Source: Desulfurellales bacterium (GTDB lineage: Bacteria; Campylobacterota_A; Desulfurellia; Desulfurellales; Hippeaceae). Taken from it: a DNA stretch of 64,000 nucleotides. The DNA lies in contig JALWEJ010000042.1 in NCBI GenBank assembly GCA_027014115.1, forward strand, positions 1 to 64,000. The letters are read 5' to 3'. The translations under genes and the position numbers were made by a program. Shown in pieces: positions 18,751 to 28,168 of the stretch (the first letter of the stretch is position 1; the number at the start of each line of letters is the position of its first letter). Below the pieces are notes generated by a model that saw only the letters and a program-made list of their open reading frames with translations, had not been told where the DNA came from and did not search any database.

Positions 18751-21128
18751 GAAAAATTAAACCATCCACAGCTTTTTTTATATTTTTGTCATTAATTGTT
18801 TTTTTGTCTTTAGTATCCTATGATTTTCGAGATGTTTTTTACCCCCACTACAAAATAAGAAACTTTATGGGTTTGCTTGGTGTTTACATATCCAATTTCA
18901 GTTTAAACAGATTTGGTCTTTTTGCCTATTATATACCTGTGTTTTTATTATTATCTTCATTTTCTTACAATAAATCAAAGGCAAAATTCGTAAGGAGTAT
19001 AATTTTCGGTGTTTTGGTAATGTTTTTTGGGGATATTCTTCTTGATGCTCTATATGGTGCAGATAGAGACCATCTTATTATGAACGGTTATTTTAATTGC
19101 GGGGTATTTGGATATATATTCGGCGATGAATTTAAATATTTTCTCGGTGACGTCGGTATATTTGTAGTCATTGTACCTATATGGATGCTTATGCTTTATT
19201 TTAGTTTTATGGAATTTTTCTCTCTTGTTGTTGAAAGGATTAACGATTACGAAAGAAAGATAAGTTCAACAGAAAAGAAACACAAAAGAGAGAGCAAAAT
19301 AAACATGATAAAGAGATTTGTGGAAAACAAGATAGAAGAAAAAACAAGTTTTGACGGTTTTGTAAAGGATAAAAATGTCCAGCAAAGCCAAAAAGAGCAA
19401 ACAGAAAGTAAAAAAGACAAATTTGATGAAAAAAATGAAGAAAACATTGAAGATGAAAGTAAAAAAAATATAGAATCTTTGGATGAAAATCAAAAAAATG
19501 ATAATAATATTGACAAGTTGGTAAACAGCAATAAAGATAAAGAAGTTCAAAACAGCAGCATAGAAACAGACAATAAAAACGAAACAGAAGACAAACCGGC
19601 CGCAGAACAAAGCAGAAAGGAAGATAATAAACAACCACCAAAAGATACTGTTTCTACAATTTCTATTGATACTGAATTTTTGGATAAAAAAGAAGAAAAA
19701 ATCAAGTTAGAGGAATCATCAAGTGACGGTTATCAATTTCCATCGGTTGATCTGTTAAAAGAACCTATAAATATATCAACAGGAATTGGCGAAGATGAGA
19801 TATATAAAAGTGCGAACATACTAAAAGAAAAATTAAAGCACTTTGGTGTTGATGGAGAGGTTGTCAATGTAAAACCGGGTCCTGTTATTACGATGTATGA
19901 ATTTAGACCCAAATCCGGTATAAAAATAAGCAAGATATCAAATTTATATAATGATTTGGCTATGGCTATGAAGGCGATGTCTGTGAGGATTATAGCACCA
20001 ATTCCGGGGAAAGCCGTTGTGGGTATAGAGATATCCAATCAGCACAGACAAACGGTTTATATGAAGGATATTCTCGAATCAAAAACCTATGCAATGTCAA
20101 ACTCAAAACTTACCTTAGCCTTAGGAAAAGATATAGTTGGAAATCCTTTTGTTGCCGATTTATCAACAATGCCACATATGCTTATTGCAGGAGCAACGGG
20201 TTCAGGGAAAAGTGTATCTGTCAACACAATGATATTGAGTATTCTCTATAAAGCCACACCGGATGAAGTAAAGTTTGTTATGATTGACCCGAAGATGCTT
20301 GAGCTGTCTATATATGAGGGTATACCCCATATGCTCATGCCTGTTGTTGTTGATCCTAAAGAGGCAAGCGGTTCCTTGGCTGCTTTAGTTAGTGAGATGG
20401 AGACAAGATACAGGATGATGAGTGAGGTTGGAGTCAGAAATATAGCAGGTTTTAACGAAAAGGCAAAAAATGGTTCTATAGAATACCCACCGTTGCCATA
20501 TATTGTTGTTGTTATTGATGAGCTTGCCGATTTAATGATGGTTGCAGGCAAAAAGGTAGAAACTCACATTGCACGACTTGCTCAAATGGCAAGAGCTGCA
20601 GGCATTCATATGATTGTGGCTACACAAAGACCGAGTGTGGATGTTTTAACGGGGCTGATAAAGGCAAATTTCCCTGCCAGGATATCATTCAAGGTTTCAT
20701 CGAAGATAGATTCAAGAACAATTTTGGATATGCAGGGGGCTGAAGCTTTGCTTGGTCGAGGTGATATGCTGTTTATGCAGCCGGGAAGTTCTGCTTTGGT
20801 TAGAATACATGGAGCCTTTGTGGGTGATGATGAAATAAAGAATGTTACGGATTTTGTTAAAGCGCAAGGTGAGCCGGAGTACAATGAGGAGCTTATAAAT
20901 GCTACAAAAGAGGCAAGCGGTATAAGTGAAGATATAGATTTCGAGACAGATGAAATGTTCGATGAGGCTTTAAGGATTATACAAGAAGGCGGAAATCCAA
21001 CAATCTCCTATATTCAAAGGCGGTTGAAAATAGGTTACAATAGGGCTGCAAGAATTATTGAACAAATGGAGAAAAAAGGTATACTATCAAAGCCTGACGA
21101 GAGAAACAGGAGAGAAATCCTAATTTAA
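18747..21128 (+). CDS. ftsK: DNA translocase FtsK
   Basis: A 793-residue divisome DNA pump. About four N-terminal membrane segments (residues about 7-165), then a Lys/Asp/Glu/Asn-rich linker of roughly 140 residues (170-310) with little sequence complexity. The motor follows: beta/alpha domain (GPVITMYEFRPKSGIKI), Walker A GATGSGKSVSVN near 480, Walker B VVVIDELADLMM near 590, VATQRPSVDV. The C-terminal gamma winged helix (SYIQRRLKIGYNRAARI) normally reads KOPS/SRS. FtsK translocates chromosomes and activates XerCD at dif. Confidence 0.96.
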   Translation: MRKIKPSTAFFIFLSLIVFLSLVSYDFRDVFYPHYKIRNFMGLLGVYISNFSLNRFGLFAYYIPVFLLLSSFSYNKSKAKFVRSIIFGVLVMFFGDILLDALYGADRDHLIMNGYFNCGVFGYIFGDEFKYFLGDVGIFVVIVPIWMLMLYFSFMEFFSLVVERINDYERKISSTEKKHKRESKINMIKRFVENKIEEKTSFDGFVKDKNVQQSQKEQTESKKDKFDEKNEENIEDESKKNIESLDENQKNDNNIDKLVNSNKDKEVQNSSIETDNKNETEDKPAAEQSRKEDNKQPPKDTVSTISIDTEFLDKKEEKIKLEESSSDGYQFPSVDLLKEPINISTGIGEDEIYKSANILKEKLKHFGVDGEVVNVKPGPVITMYEFRPKSGIKISKISNLYNDLAMAMKAMSVRIIAPIPGKAVVGIEISNQHRQTVYMKDILESKTYAMSNSKLTLALGKDIVGNPFVADLSTMPHMLIAGATGSGKSVSVNTMILSILYKATPDEVKFVMIDPKMLELSIYEGIPHMLMPVVVDPKEASGSLAALVSEMETRYRMMSEVGVRNIAGFNEKAKNGSIEYPPLPYIVVVIDELADLMMVAGKKVETHIARLAQMARAAGIHMIVATQRPSVDVLTGLIKANFPARISFKVSSKIDSRTILDMQGAEALLGRGDMLFMQPGSSALVRIHGAFVGDDEIKNVTDFVKAQGEPEYNEELINATKEASGISEDIDFETDEMFDEALRIIQEGGNPTISYIQRRLKIGYNRAARIIEQMEKKGILSKPDERNRREILI

Positions 21129-21144
21129 GTGTCGGAGGTAAGTT

Positions 21145-22368
21145 ATGGCTCTTATTGTTCAGAAGTACGGAGGAACTTCTGTAGGTAGTATTGAGCGCAT
21201 AGAGATTGTGGCTCAACATATCAAAGAAACGAAAGAAAAAGGAAATAAAATTGTAGCTATTGTCTCTGCAATGGCTGGTGAGACAGATAAACTGATAAAT
21301 TTGGCAAAAAAGTTGTCAAAACGCCCAACAGAAAGAGAGATGGATTTGCTTTTATCAAGCGGAGAAAGAATTTCCAGCGCTCTTGTTGCTATAAAATTGA
21401 ATGAACTTGGTGTAAAAGCTGTTGCAATGACCGGAAGACAATGCGGTATTGTTACAGATGATGTACATACAAAAGCAAGAATAAAAACAATAAATGCCAA
21501 AGATATAATGGAATATATTGAAGATGATTATGTAGTTATAGTTGCAGGTTTTCAAGGTATTGGAGAGAACTCAGGTGATGTAACTACTCTTGGAAGGGGA
21601 GGCTCAGATACAACAGCTGTTGCTATAGCTGCAGCTCTCAAAGCGGATGTTTGTGAAATTTATACGGATGTGGATGGCATATACACAGCAGACCCCAGAA
21701 TTGTAAAAAATGCAAGAAAATTGGATAAAATAAGCTATAGCGAAATGATGGAACTTGCGAGTCTCGGTGCAAAGGTATTACAGATAAGATCTGTTGAGTT
21801 TGGCATGAAATACAATGTACCCATAATGGTTTTGTCCAGTTTTACATTTAATAAAGGTACTTTGGTTGCTAAGGAGGATAAAGATATGGAGAAAATTTTA
21901 GTTTCTGGAGTTGCTCAGGATAAAAATCAAGCGAGATTAAAAATCAATAATGTAAAGGATGAGCCGGGTATTGCAGCAAAAATATTTAATACAATAGCAG
22001 AAAACAATATAAATGTAGATGTTATCGTTCAAAATGTAAGTGATGACGGCAGATTTACGGATATTTCTTTTACCGTCACAAAAGATGAGGCTGACAAGGC
22101 TTATGACTTATTGAATCGGCTTTCAAAAGAAATTGATGCTGGAGAGGTGTCAATAAATAGGGATGTTGCCAAGGTTTCTATAGTTGGTGTTGGCATGAGG
22201 TCACATCCTGGGGTTGCTGCCAAAATGTTTGATGCTTTGGCAAAAGAAGGTGTAAATATTAGGGCTATATCGACCTCAGAAATAAAGGTATCTTGTATTA
22301 TAGATGAGAAGTATACGGAGTTGGCAGTGAGGACGCTGCATGAAGCATTTGAATTAGATAAAGAGTAA
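21145..22368 (+). CDS. lysC: Aspartate kinase
   Basis: A 407-residue monofunctional aspartokinase that phosphorylates aspartate at the head of the lysine/threonine/methionine pathway. [14 protein letters not shown] near residue 6 (nucleotide binding), [13 protein letters not shown] near 151, and [13 protein letters not shown] near 173. Two ACT domains (about 265-400: [12 protein letters not shown] and [15 protein letters not shown]) imply feedback control by lysine and/or threonine. GGAGG ribosome site in the 16-base gap after ftsK. Confidence 0.96.
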   Translation: MALIVQKYGGTSVGSIERIEIVAQHIKETKEKGNKIVAIVSAMAGETDKLINLAKKLSKRPTEREMDLLLSSGERISSALVAIKLNELGVKAVAMTGRQCGIVTDDVHTKARIKTINAKDIMEYIEDDYVVIVAGFQGIGENSGDVTTLGRGGSDTTAVAIAAALKADVCEIYTDVDGIYTADPRIVKNARKLDKISYSEMMELASLGAKVLQIRSVEFGMKYNVPIMVLSSFTFNKGTLVAKEDKDMEKILVSGVAQDKNQARLKINNVKDEPGIAAKIFNTIAENNINVDVIVQNVSDDGRFTDISFTVTKDEADKAYDLLNRLSKEIDAGEVSINRDVAKVSIVGVGMRSHPGVAAKMFDALAKEGVNIRAISTSEIKVSCIIDEKYTELAVRTLHEAFELDKE

Positions 22369-22399
22369 TGACTCTATAGGCTTTTAAAAGGAGTTGAAC

Positions 22400-23350
22400 A
22401 TGTTGGTATTGGATTTTGAAAAGCCATTGTATGAGATTGAGGAAAAAATTAACAACTTAAAAGCAATGGCAAATGAAAAGGGCATTGATGTATTGCAAGA
22501 AATTGAGGCTTTAGAAGAAAAGAAAAACAATATTATCAAACAAGAATTTGAAAATCTCACCATAGACAAGATTGTAAAAATAGCAAGACATCCAAACAGA
22601 CCGTATACTCTCGATTATATAGAGCGCATAGTAACAGATTTTACGGAGATTCACGGCGATAGGGTGTTTTCTGATGACCATGCAATTATTACGGGATTTG
22701 GCTACATCAACAGTCAAAAGGTTGCTATTCTCGGTCACCAAAAAGGCAAGAATACAAAAGATAATCTCTATAGAAATTTTGGTATGTCAAATCCTGAAGG
22801 ATACAGAAAGACCCAGCGTGTAATGAAGTTGGCTCAAAAATTTAATATTCCCATTGTAACATTTGTTGATACCCCAGGTGCATACCCGGGAATTGGGGCT
22901 GAAGAGAGGGGTCAGTCTGAAGCCATTGCAAGGAATTTATATATGATGTTTGAAACCGAAGTGCCTGTTGTTGTTGTGGTTACAGGAGAAGGTGGAAGCG
23001 GCGGTGCATTGGCAATAGCTGGTGGCGATAAGGTGGGAATGCTTGAATTTTCCATATACGGTGTAATATCGCCTGAAGGATGCTCGTCTATACTCTGGCG
23101 CGATACTGAACATTCTGTTGATGCTGCAAGGGCTATGAGGGTTGGCGCTCAGGATTTATATGAATTAGGTGTTATTGATGAAATAATAAAAGAGCCTCTC
23201 GGCGGTGCACATAGGAATTATGATGAGATTGCAGGCAATGTTAAAGCATTTATCACAAAAAGCTTTGATGAACTGCTGCCGTTGAGCAAGAAAAAACTAC
23301 TTGATAAGAGATGGAAAAAATGGAGAGAAATGACAACCCAGTTTCTGTAG
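22400..23350 (+). CDS. accA: Acetyl-CoA carboxylase carboxyltransferase alpha subunit
   Basis: A 316-residue AccA; with AccD it transfers the carboxyl from biotin to acetyl-CoA to give malonyl-CoA. The family motifs include ARHPNRPYTLDYIE near residue 60, TFVDTPGAYPGIGAEERGQ near 153, and GEGGSGGALAI near 195. An in-frame TTG lies at 22394 but directly abuts the GGAG at 22390-22393; the ATG at 22400 has correct spacing, so I chose it. The gene's last 40 bases are overlapped by pheA. Confidence 0.95.
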   Translation: MLVLDFEKPLYEIEEKINNLKAMANEKGIDVLQEIEALEEKKNNIIKQEFENLTIDKIVKIARHPNRPYTLDYIERIVTDFTEIHGDRVFSDDHAIITGFGYINSQKVAILGHQKGKNTKDNLYRNFGMSNPEGYRKTQRVMKLAQKFNIPIVTFVDTPGAYPGIGAEERGQSEAIARNLYMMFETEVPVVVVVTGEGGSGGALAIAGGDKVGMLEFSIYGVISPEGCSSILWRDTEHSVDAARAMRVGAQDLYELGVIDEIIKEPLGGAHRNYDEIAGNVKAFITKSFDELLPLSKKKLLDKRWKKWREMTTQFL

Positions 23351-24420
23351 AAGAACTTGATAAGATAAGAAAAAAAATTAGCGACATAGATTTAAAAATT
23401 ATAGAAATGCTCGAAGATAGGGCTTTGCTTGTTAAAGATGTGGGAAAGATAAAACGAAATAAGAATATACCATTTTATTCACCCGATAGAGAGACAAAGA
23501 TTTATGAAATGATAGAAAAAAATGCGAAGGGTGAATTCCCCGTTAAGAGCCTGAAGACTATCTTCAGAGAAATTATGAGTGCATCAATTAGATTGGAAGA
23601 ACCTCTTGTTATAAGCTATCTTGGACCTGAGGCAACGTTTACACATCAGGCAGCCATAGAGCGTTTTGGGTTGTCGCTTCATTACACTCCAGAGGAGTCC
23701 ATAGAAGATGTTTTTATGGATGTTGAACAAGAAAGAGCCGATTTTGGCGTTGTTCCCATAGAGAACTCAATCGAGGGTGTAGTAAATTACACCCTTGATA
23801 TGTTTGTAAACTCTTCTGTAAAAATTGTTTCTGAAATTATCATAGATATAAAACACAATCTTCTTTCAAAATCAGAACGGCTTGAACAAATAAAAACCAT
23901 ATATTCACATCCGAATGCTTTGGGTCAGTGCAAGAGTTGGATTAAAAAACATCTACCCAATGTAGCACTGTTTGAGACAACATCTACAGCTAAAGCTGCA
24001 AAGATTGCAGAAAAGGATGCCACTGTAGCAGCTATTGCTTCACTTGCAGCAAGCGATATATATGCTTTAAATGTGCTTGCAAGGGGTATTGAGGATAAAA
24101 GCAACAACATAACAAGGTTTCTTGTTATAGGAAAAGAGATTCCTAAAAAAAGCGGTAACGACAAGACATCCTTTATGTTTACCATAAAGGATAAAGTAGG
24201 TGCTCTCTATCAAATACTCGAACCTTTCTATAAAAATTCAATAAACCTTACAAGAATAGAATCAAGGCCGTCAAAGCAGAAAAACTGGTCGTATATTTTC
24301 TATGTTGATATAGACGGTCACTTAGAGGATGAAAAGATTCAAACATCCCTTAAAGAAATAGAAAAATTTACCGTTTTATTAAAGATATTGGGTTCTTATC
24401 CAAAAAACTCAAGAAGTTAA
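23311..24420 (+). CDS. pheA: Bifunctional chorismate mutase/prephenate dehydratase
   Basis: A 369-residue P-protein converting chorismate to phenylpyruvate. AroQ mutase about 10-95 (KIRKKISDIDLKIIEMLEDR ... SPDRETKI), dehydratase about 100-280 (ISYLGPEATFTHQAAIERFG, VPIENSIEGVVNYTLDM, and the catalytic Thr-Arg-Phe segment NNITRFLVIGKE), and a C-terminal ACT domain (DKVGALYQILEPFYKNSINL, ESRPSK) for phenylalanine feedback. The ATG at 23311 overlaps accA; ATG 23320 is an alternative. Its stop overlaps the stop of the convergent gene by 4 bases. Confidence 0.94.
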   Translation: MEKMERNDNPVSVEELDKIRKKISDIDLKIIEMLEDRALLVKDVGKIKRNKNIPFYSPDRETKIYEMIEKNAKGEFPVKSLKTIFREIMSASIRLEEPLVISYLGPEATFTHQAAIERFGLSLHYTPEESIEDVFMDVEQERADFGVVPIENSIEGVVNYTLDMFVNSSVKIVSEIIIDIKHNLLSKSERLEQIKTIYSHPNALGQCKSWIKKHLPNVALFETTSTAKAAKIAEKDATVAAIASLAASDIYALNVLARGIEDKSNNITRFLVIGKEIPKKSGNDKTSFMFTIKDKVGALYQILEPFYKNSINLTRIESRPSKQKNWSYIFYVDIDGHLEDEKIQTSLKEIEKFTVLLKILGSYPKNSRS

Positions 24421-25499
24421 TCCTGACTTTTTGAGTAAAGTTCTATAATATTTTTAAACCAATCCATACCCTGTTTGTTTATATGTATTCTTTTTATTTC
24501 AAAAGGTGAATCTCCAAAAGAGTTTCTGCCCTGTTTGGTTGTAAAAAGATATTCAAAACCAATCTCTTTTGCAATTTTTAGGGATGTTTCGTTGTATGCT
24601 CCCCATGGCCAAGCAAAAGCCTTGCATATTTTTTTTGTTTCCCATCCGATTTCACCCTTTGAAACTTCAAGGTCTGTTTTTATTCTTTTGTATTGTTCTT
24701 CGTTTGTTTCCCATTGCCCTATTTTGTCTGTGTTTTTTTCTTTTTTGTAGTCATCGATTATGCTGTATAATTCATCTTTCCAATTGACTTTGTTAAAAAA
24801 CTGAATGTATCCGTTACCTTTTACATATTGAATAAGTCTGTCTCTCAAATCTTGATATGCAATAAATTCCCTTGCAGCAAATTCCGGTTTTCTTTCAAAA
24901 TTTGGTGTTCCGAGTCGTTCATCTCCTCTTACCATGCTATCTTGAACAACAGTATTGTGAGGACTGTTGAAACCCTTTATTTTATCCGAAGCATACACCT
25001 GTCTGTGAAATTTACTGTTTGGTTCTATGTCTATAATACCGCTTTCTTCCATTTCTCTAACTTCTCTCCAGCAGAGTCTTCTTTCGAGTTTCTTTTTTAT
25101 TCCGTTTTCCACAACAATATTTGCATTGCAGTTCGGCAGCATCTCTTTTTTTATTTTTCCTGAAAAATAATCATCAAGATTAAATCCCAAATATTCATCC
25201 TCTTCCACATTCCACGATATGACAAATGAAATTGCCTTAAATCCGTATTTTTTAAGAAGAGGATAGGCATATACCCATGTATCGAGATATCCGCCATCCA
25301 AAGTAATAACTACGGCTTTATCAAAATCTTTTTTGCCTGTTTTCATAAATTCGCCGAGCTCTTCTTTTGTTATAGGTGCATAACCCTCCTCTTTTAAGAA
25401 TTTAAGTTGTGCTTCAAACAGCTCTGGTGTTACGGAATTCTTGTCGTTATCGTAATTGATATGGTAGTAAAGCAAAACTGGAACACTGTCATTTTTCAT
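24417..25499 (-). CDS. Polysaccharide deacetylase-fold (NodB) protein, degenerate metal site
   Basis: A 360-residue protein with the carbohydrate esterase 4 fold: VLLYYHINYD at the start, AYPLLKKYGFKA near residue 80, LCWREVREMEESG near 140, and late AWPWGAYNETSLKIAKEIGF with LFTTKQG near 310. The usual TFDDGY motif reads TLDGGY, so the metal-binding second Asp is Gly, and the usual HTxxH reads N-SKF-H, so the first metal His is Asn. Two of three metal ligands are therefore missing, which argues for a pseudoenzyme or a changed role. A roughly 100-residue insertion separates the halves. No signal peptide. It is downstream of a heptosyltransferase, so a link to surface glycans is likely. Confidence 0.8.
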   Translation of the reverse strand: MKNDSVPVLLYYHINYDNDKNSVTPELFEAQLKFLKEEGYAPITKEELGEFMKTGKKDFDKAVVITLDGGYLDTWVYAYPLLKKYGFKAISFVISWNVEEDEYLGFNLDDYFSGKIKKEMLPNCNANIVVENGIKKKLERRLCWREVREMEESGIIDIEPNSKFHRQVYASDKIKGFNSPHNTVVQDSMVRGDERLGTPNFERKPEFAAREFIAYQDLRDRLIQYVKGNGYIQFFNKVNWKDELYSIIDDYKKEKNTDKIGQWETNEEQYKRIKTDLEVSKGEIGWETKKICKAFAWPWGAYNETSLKIAKEIGFEYLFTTKQGRNSFGDSPFEIKRIHINKQGMDWFKNIIELYSKSQD

Positions 25500-25501
25500 A
25501 T

Positions 25502-26530
25502 CTAAACTCCTCTATTTAAAATTTTATAGGCTTCGTTTAAAACCATATCCGGTTTTATTTCCATCATACACTTAAAATGCCCTTTTTTGCATGCAATGCT
25601 GCCGTTTTTGGCACAAGGTCTGCAGCTTAGGTTCTTTATTTCCATTATTTTATGTATATCGCTCAACGGATAAAATCCGAAGCTTGGTGATGTGGGTCCG
25701 TATATATCTATTGTGGGTATATTAAATGCACTTGCTATGTGTATCGGAGATGAATCGTTGCTTATCAGTAAGTCCAATTTTGATATAAGATAGAACAGGT
25801 CATTTAGTTTTGTATTGCCTGATAGATTGATAATTTTTTCGTTATTATCTTTTACAAATTCAGCTATTTCATTATCTTTTCCAATCCCTGTTATAATAAC
25901 AAAATATCCTTTTTTTACAAGATTTTTTGCTACCTTTTTATAATATTCTTTAGGCCATCTCTTGGTAGGCCAACCGGCTGAAGGATTTATGCCGATGACA
26001 GTATCTGTATCTTTTATGCTGTATGCTTCAAAAATGCCCTCGACAAATTTTCTATTTTCATCAGAATAACATAGATTTATCTTTTTTGTTATGTTGTTAA
26101 ATCCTAAAGCCTCAGCAAGACTCAAGTTTTTATCAAGTTCGTGAGCATTTTTATCTTTTTGTACCTTGTGTGTATAAACAAAATTAAGATTGGAGTCAGC
26201 AAAGCCCACTCGTTTGGGTATTTGTGAAAAAAAACTTATAAGAGAGGTTCTTATGCTTCCGTGTGCCGATATTAATACATCGAATTTGAATTTTTTTATT
26301 GTTTTTATGATGCTGAGAAGACCCAATATACCGCTGTCGTTTTCATGTTTATCGTATGTTATAATCAAATCAACATTAGGATTTTTTGAAAATATATCCT
26401 TTGTCTGCGGTATGACCATAACAGCCACAAATGAATCCTTGTCGTTTGTTTTAATTGTTTCTATGACAGGCTCTATAAATATTGTGCTGCACAAAAAAGC
26501 CGTTTGAATAACAAGATACCGTTTAGACAT
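25502..26530 (-). CDS. Glycosyltransferase family 9 (LPS heptosyltransferase type)
   Basis: A 342-residue GT9 enzyme. The C-terminal half has the ADP-heptose-binding pattern GINPSAGWPTKRWPKEYY near residue 185 and LISNDSSPIHIASAFNIPT with IDIYGPTSP near 260; the N-terminal half is a second Rossmann domain beginning KRYLVIQTAFL. A Cys-rich end (LSCRPCAKNGSIACKKGHFKC) is common in this family. It probably adds heptose to the LPS inner core on the cytoplasmic face. The longer TTG start at 26545 would add YYILM; the ATG at 26530 is preferred but has no clear Shine-Dalgarno. Confidence 0.87.
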   Translation of the reverse strand: MSKRYLVIQTAFLCSTIFIEPVIETIKTNDKDSFVAVMVIPQTKDIFSKNPNVDLIITYDKHENDSGILGLLSIIKTIKKFKFDVLISAHGSIRTSLISFFSQIPKRVGFADSNLNFVYTHKVQKDKNAHELDKNLSLAEALGFNNITKKINLCYSDENRKFVEGIFEAYSIKDTDTVIGINPSAGWPTKRWPKEYYKKVAKNLVKKGYFVIITGIGKDNEIAEFVKDNNEKIINLSGNTKLNDLFYLISKLDLLISNDSSPIHIASAFNIPTIDIYGPTSPSFGFYPLSDIHKIMEIKNLSCRPCAKNGSIACKKGHFKCMMEIKPDMVLNEAYKILNRGV

Positions 26531-26566
26531 CAGAATATAATACAAAAAATATCAATTTGTATCTAT

Positions 26567-26605
26567 TAAAAAAGTAAGGCAAACCCTAAATTTAGGATTT
26601 GCCTT
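26567..26605 (-). terminator. Rho-independent terminator of glnA
   Basis: Read on the minus strand, a stem of AAGGCAAA / TTTGCCTT (26598-26605 with 26576-26583), extended inside by CCTAAA / TTTAGG, is followed by a run of seven Ts. It lies 14 bases beyond the glnA stop and separates glnA from the heptosyltransferase gene. Confidence 0.88.
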
Positions 26606-26618
26606 ATAAAAGGTAGGC

Positions 26619-28031
26619 TTATATATCCCAGTAGAGTTGGAATTCGGCAGGATTGGGAATGGAGTTGATATATTTGACTTCGTTTTCTCTTTTGTAGTCA
26701 ATCCAAGCTTTTATTATATCTTCCGTAAAAACATCCCCTCTTAGTAAGAACTCGTAATCGTTTTCCAAAGCATCGAGTGCTTCTTCGAGATTTGCAGGAG
26801 CCTTTTCGACCTTTGCAAGTTCTTCAGGCGGCAAATCGTATATATTTTTATCCAACGGCTCACCCGGATCAATCTTGTTAATTATACCGTCAAGACCTGC
26901 CATCAGCATTGCCGAGAATGCAAGGTATGGATTTGCTGTAGGATCGGGGAATCTAACCTCAATTCTTTTTGCTTTTGGTGAAGGTGAATACATAGGTATT
27001 CTAACAGCTGCACTTCTGTTTCTTGATGAATATGCCAAGTTTATCGGAGCTTCGAAACCCGGAACAAGTCTTTTGTATGAGTTTACTGTTGGGTTTGTAA
27101 ATGCTGCAAGAGCTTTTCCGTGTTTTAGTATCCCGCCTATGTAGTATAAGCCTATTTCACTCATACCAGCATATCCGTTTCCTGCAAAAAGAGGTTTTCC
27201 ATCTTTCCATAAACTTTGGTGTGTATGCATACCTGTTCCGTTATCACCCGATAATGGTTTTGGCATGAATGTAACTGTTTTTCCAAACATTAGAGCGACA
27301 TTTTTTACTATATATTTATATTTTAAAACATTATCAGCCTGTAGAGAGAGTGGGGCAAACCTTACATCAATTTCTGCCTGCCCGGCTGTTGCTACCTCGT
27401 GATGATGGGCTTCAACCTCAATGCCCGCTTTTTCAAGTTCAAGAACCATCTCTGTTCTTAAGTCCTGAAGACTGTCTGTTGGCGGTACAGGAAAATAACC
27501 CTCTTTATGTCTAACCTTGTATCCGAGGTTTGGGTCTTCGTTGGCTGCTGAGTTCCAAATTCCTTCCATTGAGTCTACTTTATAGTATGCCGTATTTGAT
27601 TCTACCTCATATTTTACATCGTCAAAGATAAAGAATTCAAGTTCGGGTCCAAAATATGCAGTATCGGCTATCCCTGTTGATTTTAAATATTCTTCAGCCT
27701 TTTTTGCTACACTTCGTGGATGTCTTTGATAGCTTTCTTTTGTTATAGGGTCAACTATATCACAAATAATGTTGAGAGTTTTTTCTTCTGTAAATGGGTC
27801 TATAAATGATGTTGATGCATCAGGAATAACCAACATGTCACTTTCGTCTATTGATTTCCAACCTCTAATTGATGAACCGTCAAATCCCAACCCTTCTTCA
27901 AAAACATCTTCATCAAGTGCATGAGCAGGTATACTGAAATGCTGCCATGTTCCTATTAGGTCTATAAACCTAATATCTACGATTTTAATATCTTCTTCTT
28001 CGATTTTTTTAAGAACATCTGCGTTAGTCAT
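26619..28031 (-). CDS. glnA: Glutamine synthetase type I
   Basis: A 470-residue GSI that condenses ammonia and glutamate with ATP; a dodecamer in the cytoplasm. Canonical elements: [17 protein letters not shown] near residue 48, [11 protein letters not shown] near 125, [12 protein letters not shown] near 215, the flexible loop near 320 ([17 protein letters not shown]), and [27 protein letters not shown] near 350 precedes the region of the adenylylation tyrosine near the C-terminus (NIYDLPPEE), so adenylylation control is possible. An in-frame TTG at 28046 overlaps the GGAGG itself; the ATG at 28031 is properly spaced and gives the standard length. A sigma54-type promoter lies upstream. Confidence 0.96.
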   Translation of the reverse strand: MTNADVLKKIEEEDIKIVDIRFIDLIGTWQHFSIPAHALDEDVFEEGLGFDGSSIRGWKSIDESDMLVIPDASTSFIDPFTEEKTLNIICDIVDPITKESYQRHPRSVAKKAEEYLKSTGIADTAYFGPELEFFIFDDVKYEVESNTAYYKVDSMEGIWNSAANEDPNLGYKVRHKEGYFPVPPTDSLQDLRTEMVLELEKAGIEVEAHHHEVATAGQAEIDVRFAPLSLQADNVLKYKYIVKNVALMFGKTVTFMPKPLSGDNGTGMHTHQSLWKDGKPLFAGNGYAGMSEIGLYYIGGILKHGKALAAFTNPTVNSYKRLVPGFEAPINLAYSSRNRSAAVRIPMYSPSPKAKRIEVRFPDPTANPYLAFSAMLMAGLDGIINKIDPGEPLDKNIYDLPPEELAKVEKAPANLEEALDALENDYEFLLRGDVFTEDIIKAWIDYKRENEVKYINSIPNPAEFQLYWDI

Positions 28032-28064
28032 ACTTTCTACCTCCAAAAATTTTTTATTATATTA

Positions 28065-28080
28065 AGCAATAGCTGTTCCG
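28065..28080 (-). promoter_or_regulatory. Sigma54 (-24/-12) promoter of glnA
   Basis: On the minus strand the sequence reads CGGAACAGCTATTGCT: GG, exactly 10 bases, then GC, with TTGCT at the -12 element, against the consensus TGGCACG-N4-TTGCW. The GC lies 35 bases upstream of the glnA ATG, leaving a leader of about 25 bases holding GGAGGT. A sigma54 activator gene is divergent from it. Confidence 0.7.
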
Positions 28081-28088
28081 TTACTGTT

Positions 28089-28120
28089 ACAATAGTAAAA
28101 ATAGTAAATGTGACTATTGT
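28089..28120. repeat. Inverted repeat, candidate enhancer/UAS in the glnA-activator spacer
   Basis: ACAATAGT (28089-28096) and ACTATTGT (28113-28120) are perfect 8-base arms with a 16-base spacer. The centre is roughly 50 bases upstream of the expected glnA transcript start, just beyond the -24 element, and also just upstream of the activator promoter. Placement suits binding of the neighbouring Fis-type HTH activator. Confidence 0.55.
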
Positions 28121-28132
28121 AGATGGTTGTAT

Positions 28133-28161
28133 TTGCAAAAATGTGTACATTTTTGTATACT
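28133..28161 (+). promoter_or_regulatory. Sigma70-type promoter of the activator with palindrome in its spacer
   Basis: TTGCAA (28133-28138), 17-base spacer, TATACT (28156-28161). The spacer carries a palindrome, CAAAAATG (28136-28143) / CATTTTTG (28148-28155) with a 4-base centre. Transcription would start at about 28168, on the ATG at 28169, and no ribosome binding site precedes that ATG. Confidence 0.6.
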
Positions 28162-28168
28162 TTCTAAC

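Noticed and set aside
19240-19641. Several overlapping open frames on the minus strand of ftsK rich in Phe, Leu and Cys
   Set aside because: They mirror the low-complexity Lys/Glu/Asn linker of FtsK; hydrophobic composition is a by-product.
28127-28168. TTG start of the sigma54 activator adding 14 residues
   Set aside because: It lies upstream of the -35/-10 pair and the added residues have no resemblance to the family's N-terminus.
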